DNA of 64,000 nt from Pseudomonas sp. RIT288 (GTDB lineage Bacteria; Pseudomonadota; Gammaproteobacteria; Pseudomonadales; Pseudomonadaceae). Both the position numbers and the translations under genes were made by a program. Position 1 is the stretch's first letter. Each line of letters opens with the position of its first letter. The notes beneath the pieces are model-generated. The model ran no database searches. It saw nothing but the letters and a program-made list of their open reading frames with translations, and was not told the origin of the DNA. The DNA lies in contig NZ_JFYN01000020.1 in NCBI RefSeq assembly GCF_000631985.1, positions 1-64,000 of the forward strand. The letters are read 5' to 3'. Shown here piece by piece: positions 61,518 through 64,000 of this stretch.

Positions 61518-62954
61518 TCAACGCTTCTTGCGGTTGGCAATGTGGATGGCGCCGCCATTCACAGCCAGAGCAGCTTCGTGCAAGGCTTCAGACAGGGTCG
61601 GATGGGAGAAAACCATCATGCCCAGGTCTTCAGCGCTGGTGCCGAATTCCATACCGATCGCGCCTTGCTGAACCAGTTCTGCAGCGCTCGGGCCAATCAC
61701 GTGCACGCCCAATACACGGTCAGTCTTGGCATCAGCGATGACCTTGACGAAACCACCGGTATCGTTGGCGGCCATGGCACGGCCGGAAGCGGCGAACGGG
61801 AAGGTGCCGACGTTAACTTCAACGCCTTCGGCTTTCAAGGCCTGCTCGGTTTTGCCAACCCACGCGATTTCCGGGTGAGTATAAATAACCGAAGGGATCA
61901 GGTCATAGTTCATCTGGGCTTTGTGGCCCTTGATGCGCTCGACAACCATGATGCCCTCTTCCGAAGCCTTGTGCGCCAGCATCATGCCGCGAACCACGTC
62001 ACCGATGGCGTAAACGCCCGGTACGGTGGTGGCGCAGTGATCGTCAACGTGCACGAAACCGCGCTCGTCCAGGGTCACGCCGCTGTCGGCAGCCAGCAGA
62101 TCAGTGGTCACCGGACGGCGACCAACGGCTACGATCAGCTTGTCGAAAGTGATGGTCTGTTCGCCGTTGGCATCGGTGTAGTTGACAACGACTTCGTCGC
62201 CGTTCACTTTCGAACCGGTTACGCGAGCGCCCAGCTTGATGTCCAGACCTTGCTTGGTCAGGGTTTTCAGCGCTTCCTTGGAAACAGCGGTGTCGGCTGC
62301 CATCAGGAAGGTGTCCAATGCTTCCAGGACAGTCACTTCTGCACCCAGACGCGACCAGACAGAACCCAGTTCCAGACCGATCACGCCAGCGCCGATCACG
62401 CCCAGACGTTTAGGTACGGACTGGAATTCCAGAGCACCAGTCGAATCGACGATGACTTTCTGATCGACCGGAGCCGGAGGAATGTCGATCGGACGCGAAC
62501 CCGGGGCCAGGATGACGTTTTCGGCTTCGATGACTTCAACCGAACCGTCAGGCTTGGTGACTTCGACTTTCTTGCCAGCCAGCAGCTTGCCGTGGCCCTG
62601 GATCGAAGTGACGCCGTTGGCCTTGAACAGGGTGGCAACGCCGCCGGTCAGGTTCTTGACGATGCCAGCCTTGCGGCCAACCATCGCAGCGACGTCCATT
62701 TTGACTTCGCCGGTCGAGATACCGTGAACGTTGAAGCTCTCTTTGGCTTCCTTGTACTTCCAGGAGCTGTCCAGCAGCGCCTTGGACGGAATGCAGCCGA
62801 CGTTCAGGCAAGTACCGCCGAGGGCCTGTTTGCCTTCAGCGTCGGTGTACTTCTCGATGCAGGCAGTGGTGAGACCCAGCTGCGCGGCCTTGATGGCAGC
62901 TACATAGCCGCCAGGGCCGGCACCGATCACTACTACGTCAAATTTCTGCGACAT
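61518..62954 (-). CDS. lpdG: Dihydrolipoamide dehydrogenase (E3)
   Basis: 478 residues. FAD fold VVVIGAGPGGYVAAIKAAQLG, redox disulfide GGTCLNVGCIPSKALL (Cys-x4-Cys), NAD region VIGAGVIGLELGSVW, and C-terminal HPTLSEALHEA with catalytic His. E3 of the 2-oxoglutarate complex; in Pseudomonas this copy sits in the suc operon and is named lpdG. Confidence 0.96.
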   Translation of the reverse strand: MSQKFDVVVIGAGPGGYVAAIKAAQLGLTTACIEKYTDAEGKQALGGTCLNVGCIPSKALLDSSWKYKEAKESFNVHGISTGEVKMDVAAMVGRKAGIVKNLTGGVATLFKANGVTSIQGHGKLLAGKKVEVTKPDGSVEVIEAENVILAPGSRPIDIPPAPVDQKVIVDSTGALEFQSVPKRLGVIGAGVIGLELGSVWSRLGAEVTVLEALDTFLMAADTAVSKEALKTLTKQGLDIKLGARVTGSKVNGDEVVVNYTDANGEQTITFDKLIVAVGRRPVTTDLLAADSGVTLDERGFVHVDDHCATTVPGVYAIGDVVRGMMLAHKASEEGIMVVERIKGHKAQMNYDLIPSVIYTHPEIAWVGKTEQALKAEGVEVNVGTFPFAASGRAMAANDTGGFVKVIADAKTDRVLGVHVIGPSAAELVQQGAIGMEFGTSAEDLGMMVFSHPTLSEALHEAALAVNGGAIHIANRKKR

Positions 62955-63051
62955 TCAAAAAATCCTCTTTAGCGAAAAGCTTCAAGCCGCGCGCTCCAAG
63001 CCAAGCTGCCTTTTCTTGCAGCTTGAAACTTGAAGCTCGCAGCTGCTTCTA

Positions 63052-64000
63052 TCAGATATCCAGCAACAGACGAGCCGGATCTTCCAGCAGGTTCTTGATG
63101 GTCACCAGGAAGGTCACAGCTTCTTTGCCATCGATCAGACGGTGATCGTAGGACAGTGCCAGGTACATCATCGGACGGATCACGACCTGACCGTTGATGG
63201 CCATAGGACGCTGGATGATGTTGTGCATGCCCAGAATCGCTGCCTGCGGCGGGTTGACGATCGGGGTCGACATCATCGAACCGAAGGTACCACCGTTGGT
63301 GATGGTGAAGGTACCGCCGGTCATCTCTTCCATCGACAGTTTGCCGTCACGGGCTTTCTTGCCGAACGTGGCGATGCCGCCTTCGATTTCAGCCAGGCTC
63401 ATCAGCTCGGCGTTACGCAGAACCGGTACGACCAGGCCACGATCGCTGGAAACGGCAACACCGATGTCGGCGTAGCCGTGGTAAACGATGTCCGCACCGT
63501 CGATCGAAGCGTTGACCGCCGGGAAGCGTTTCAGCGCTTCGGTGGCAGCCTTGACGAAGAACGACATGAAGCCAAGGCGTACGCCGTTGTGGGACTTCTC
63601 GAACAGGTCCTTGTACTTCGAACGCAGGGCCATGACTTCGGTCATGTCGACTTCGTTGAACGTGGTCAGCATTGCCATGTTCGACTGGGCTTCAACCAGA
63701 CGCTCGGCAACCTTGGCACGCAGACGGGTCATCGGAACGCGTTTTTCAACGCGATCACCGGCAGCGAATACCGGCGCAGCGGCAGCCGGAGCAGCAGCCT
63801 TGGCTGGCGCGGCAGCCGGAGCGGCTTTCTTCGCGGCAACAGCAGCCACTACGTCTTCCTTGGTCACACGACCGCCTTTGCCGGTGCCGGCAACGGAAGC
63901 GATGTTGATGCCGTTCTCTTCAGCCAGCTTGCGCGCAGCCGGAGCAGCAACAGGATCGTCTTCGCCTTCGGCAGCAGCCGGGGCAGCGGCAGCCGCGGCC
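63052..64000 (-). CDS. sucB: Dihydrolipoamide succinyltransferase (E2), partial
   Basis: About 316 residues visible; the N-terminal lipoyl domain is beyond the right edge. Seen are Ala/Pro-rich linkers, the E3-binding domain (ARKLAEENGINIASVAGTGKG followed by GRVTKEDVV) and the catalytic domain with MTRLRAKVAERLVEAQ, GGTFTITNGGTFGS and C-terminal LSYDHRLIDGKEAV containing the active-site His and Asp. Upstream of lpdG with a 97-bp gap. Confidence 0.96.
   Translation of the reverse strand, partial: AAAAAAPAAAEGEDDPVAAPAARKLAEENGINIASVAGTGKGGRVTKEDVVAAVAAKKAAPAAAPAKAAAPAAAAPVFAAGDRVEKRVPMTRLRAKVAERLVEAQSNMAMLTTFNEVDMTEVMALRSKYKDLFEKSHNGVRLGFMSFFVKAATEALKRFPAVNASIDGADIVYHGYADIGVAVSSDRGLVVPVLRNAELMSLAEIEGGIATFGKKARDGKLSMEEMTGGTFTITNGGTFGSMMSTPIVNPPQAAILGMHNIIQRPMAINGQVVIRPMMYLALSYDHRLIDGKEAVTFLVTIKNLLEDPARLLLDI

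Overview
This window is a chromosomal segment of a high-GC gammaproteobacterium, almost certainly a Pseudomonas of the P. fluorescens group. The call rests on gene content and order (rdgC, an SSS-type hybrid kinase like MxtR, the aerobic cob cluster, hda, purMN, htpG, braB-like carrier, sucB-lpdG-sucCD) and on many intergenic REP palindromes of types typical of this group. Nearly everything is ordinary core-genome housekeeping; no prophage, insertion sequence, CRISPR array or rRNA operon was seen.

Layout. 1-1345: 5' part of a large RHS-family gene running off the left edge, with an apparent one-base frameshift near its N-terminus. 1545-3221: Xre/hypothetical/Sel1 operon and a YkvA-like protein. 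3516-8210: FKBP isomerase, a membrane-anchored di-heme enzyme translationally coupled to a catalase-related protein, and a duplicated Val-Asp tRNA unit. 8370-16374: rdgC, BASS transporter, guanidine-II riboswitch with sugE/gdx, MFS-acyltransferase fusion, TDT transporter, cupin, and an MFS/TetR divergent pair sharing a perfect inverted repeat. 16599-22019: transporter-linked hybrid histidine kinase, rmuC, Sel1-like protein. 22020-23030: about 1 kb with no convincing gene. 23031-28018: small proteins, FadL porin, glutathione peroxidase, an overlooked 41-codon gene, MFS transporter and MarR regulator with twin palindromic operators.

28195-37480 (minus strand): a ten-gene late cobalamin pathway (cobO-cobB-bluB-cbiB-cobD-cobQ-cobU-cobT-cobC-cobS) behind a cobalamin riboswitch. 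It covers a,c-diamide amidation, adenosylation, remaining amidations, aminopropanol attachment, DMB synthesis and activation, and nucleotide-loop assembly. A REP element lies inside the cobB/bluB junction and supplies the C-terminus of CobB.

37660-64000: a hypothetical protein with an exact Hfq/Crc-type A-rich motif at its RBS, PQQ-type sugar dehydrogenase, two NlpC/P60 hydrolases, hda, AI-2E family permease, DUF2066 protein, purM-purN-DUF3108, chemoreceptor, amidohydrolase, OsmC, pirin, dienelactone hydrolase, htpG (with a strong sigma-32 promoter match inside the preceding thioesterase gene), two PaaI-type thioesterases, small lipoprotein, MAPEG and DUF599 membrane proteins, branched-chain amino acid carrier, and the distal 2-oxoglutarate dehydrogenase/succinyl-CoA synthetase genes, with sucB cut by the right edge.

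Most starts given here were moved inward from the longest possible reading frame to a start with a Shine-Dalgarno sequence or a 4-bp stop/start overlap. No clearly new system is evident; the best leads are the RHS frameshift, the REP-derived CobB tail, a dispersed DnaA-box dyad element present twice, the coupled di-heme/catalase-like pair, and the overlooked small gene.
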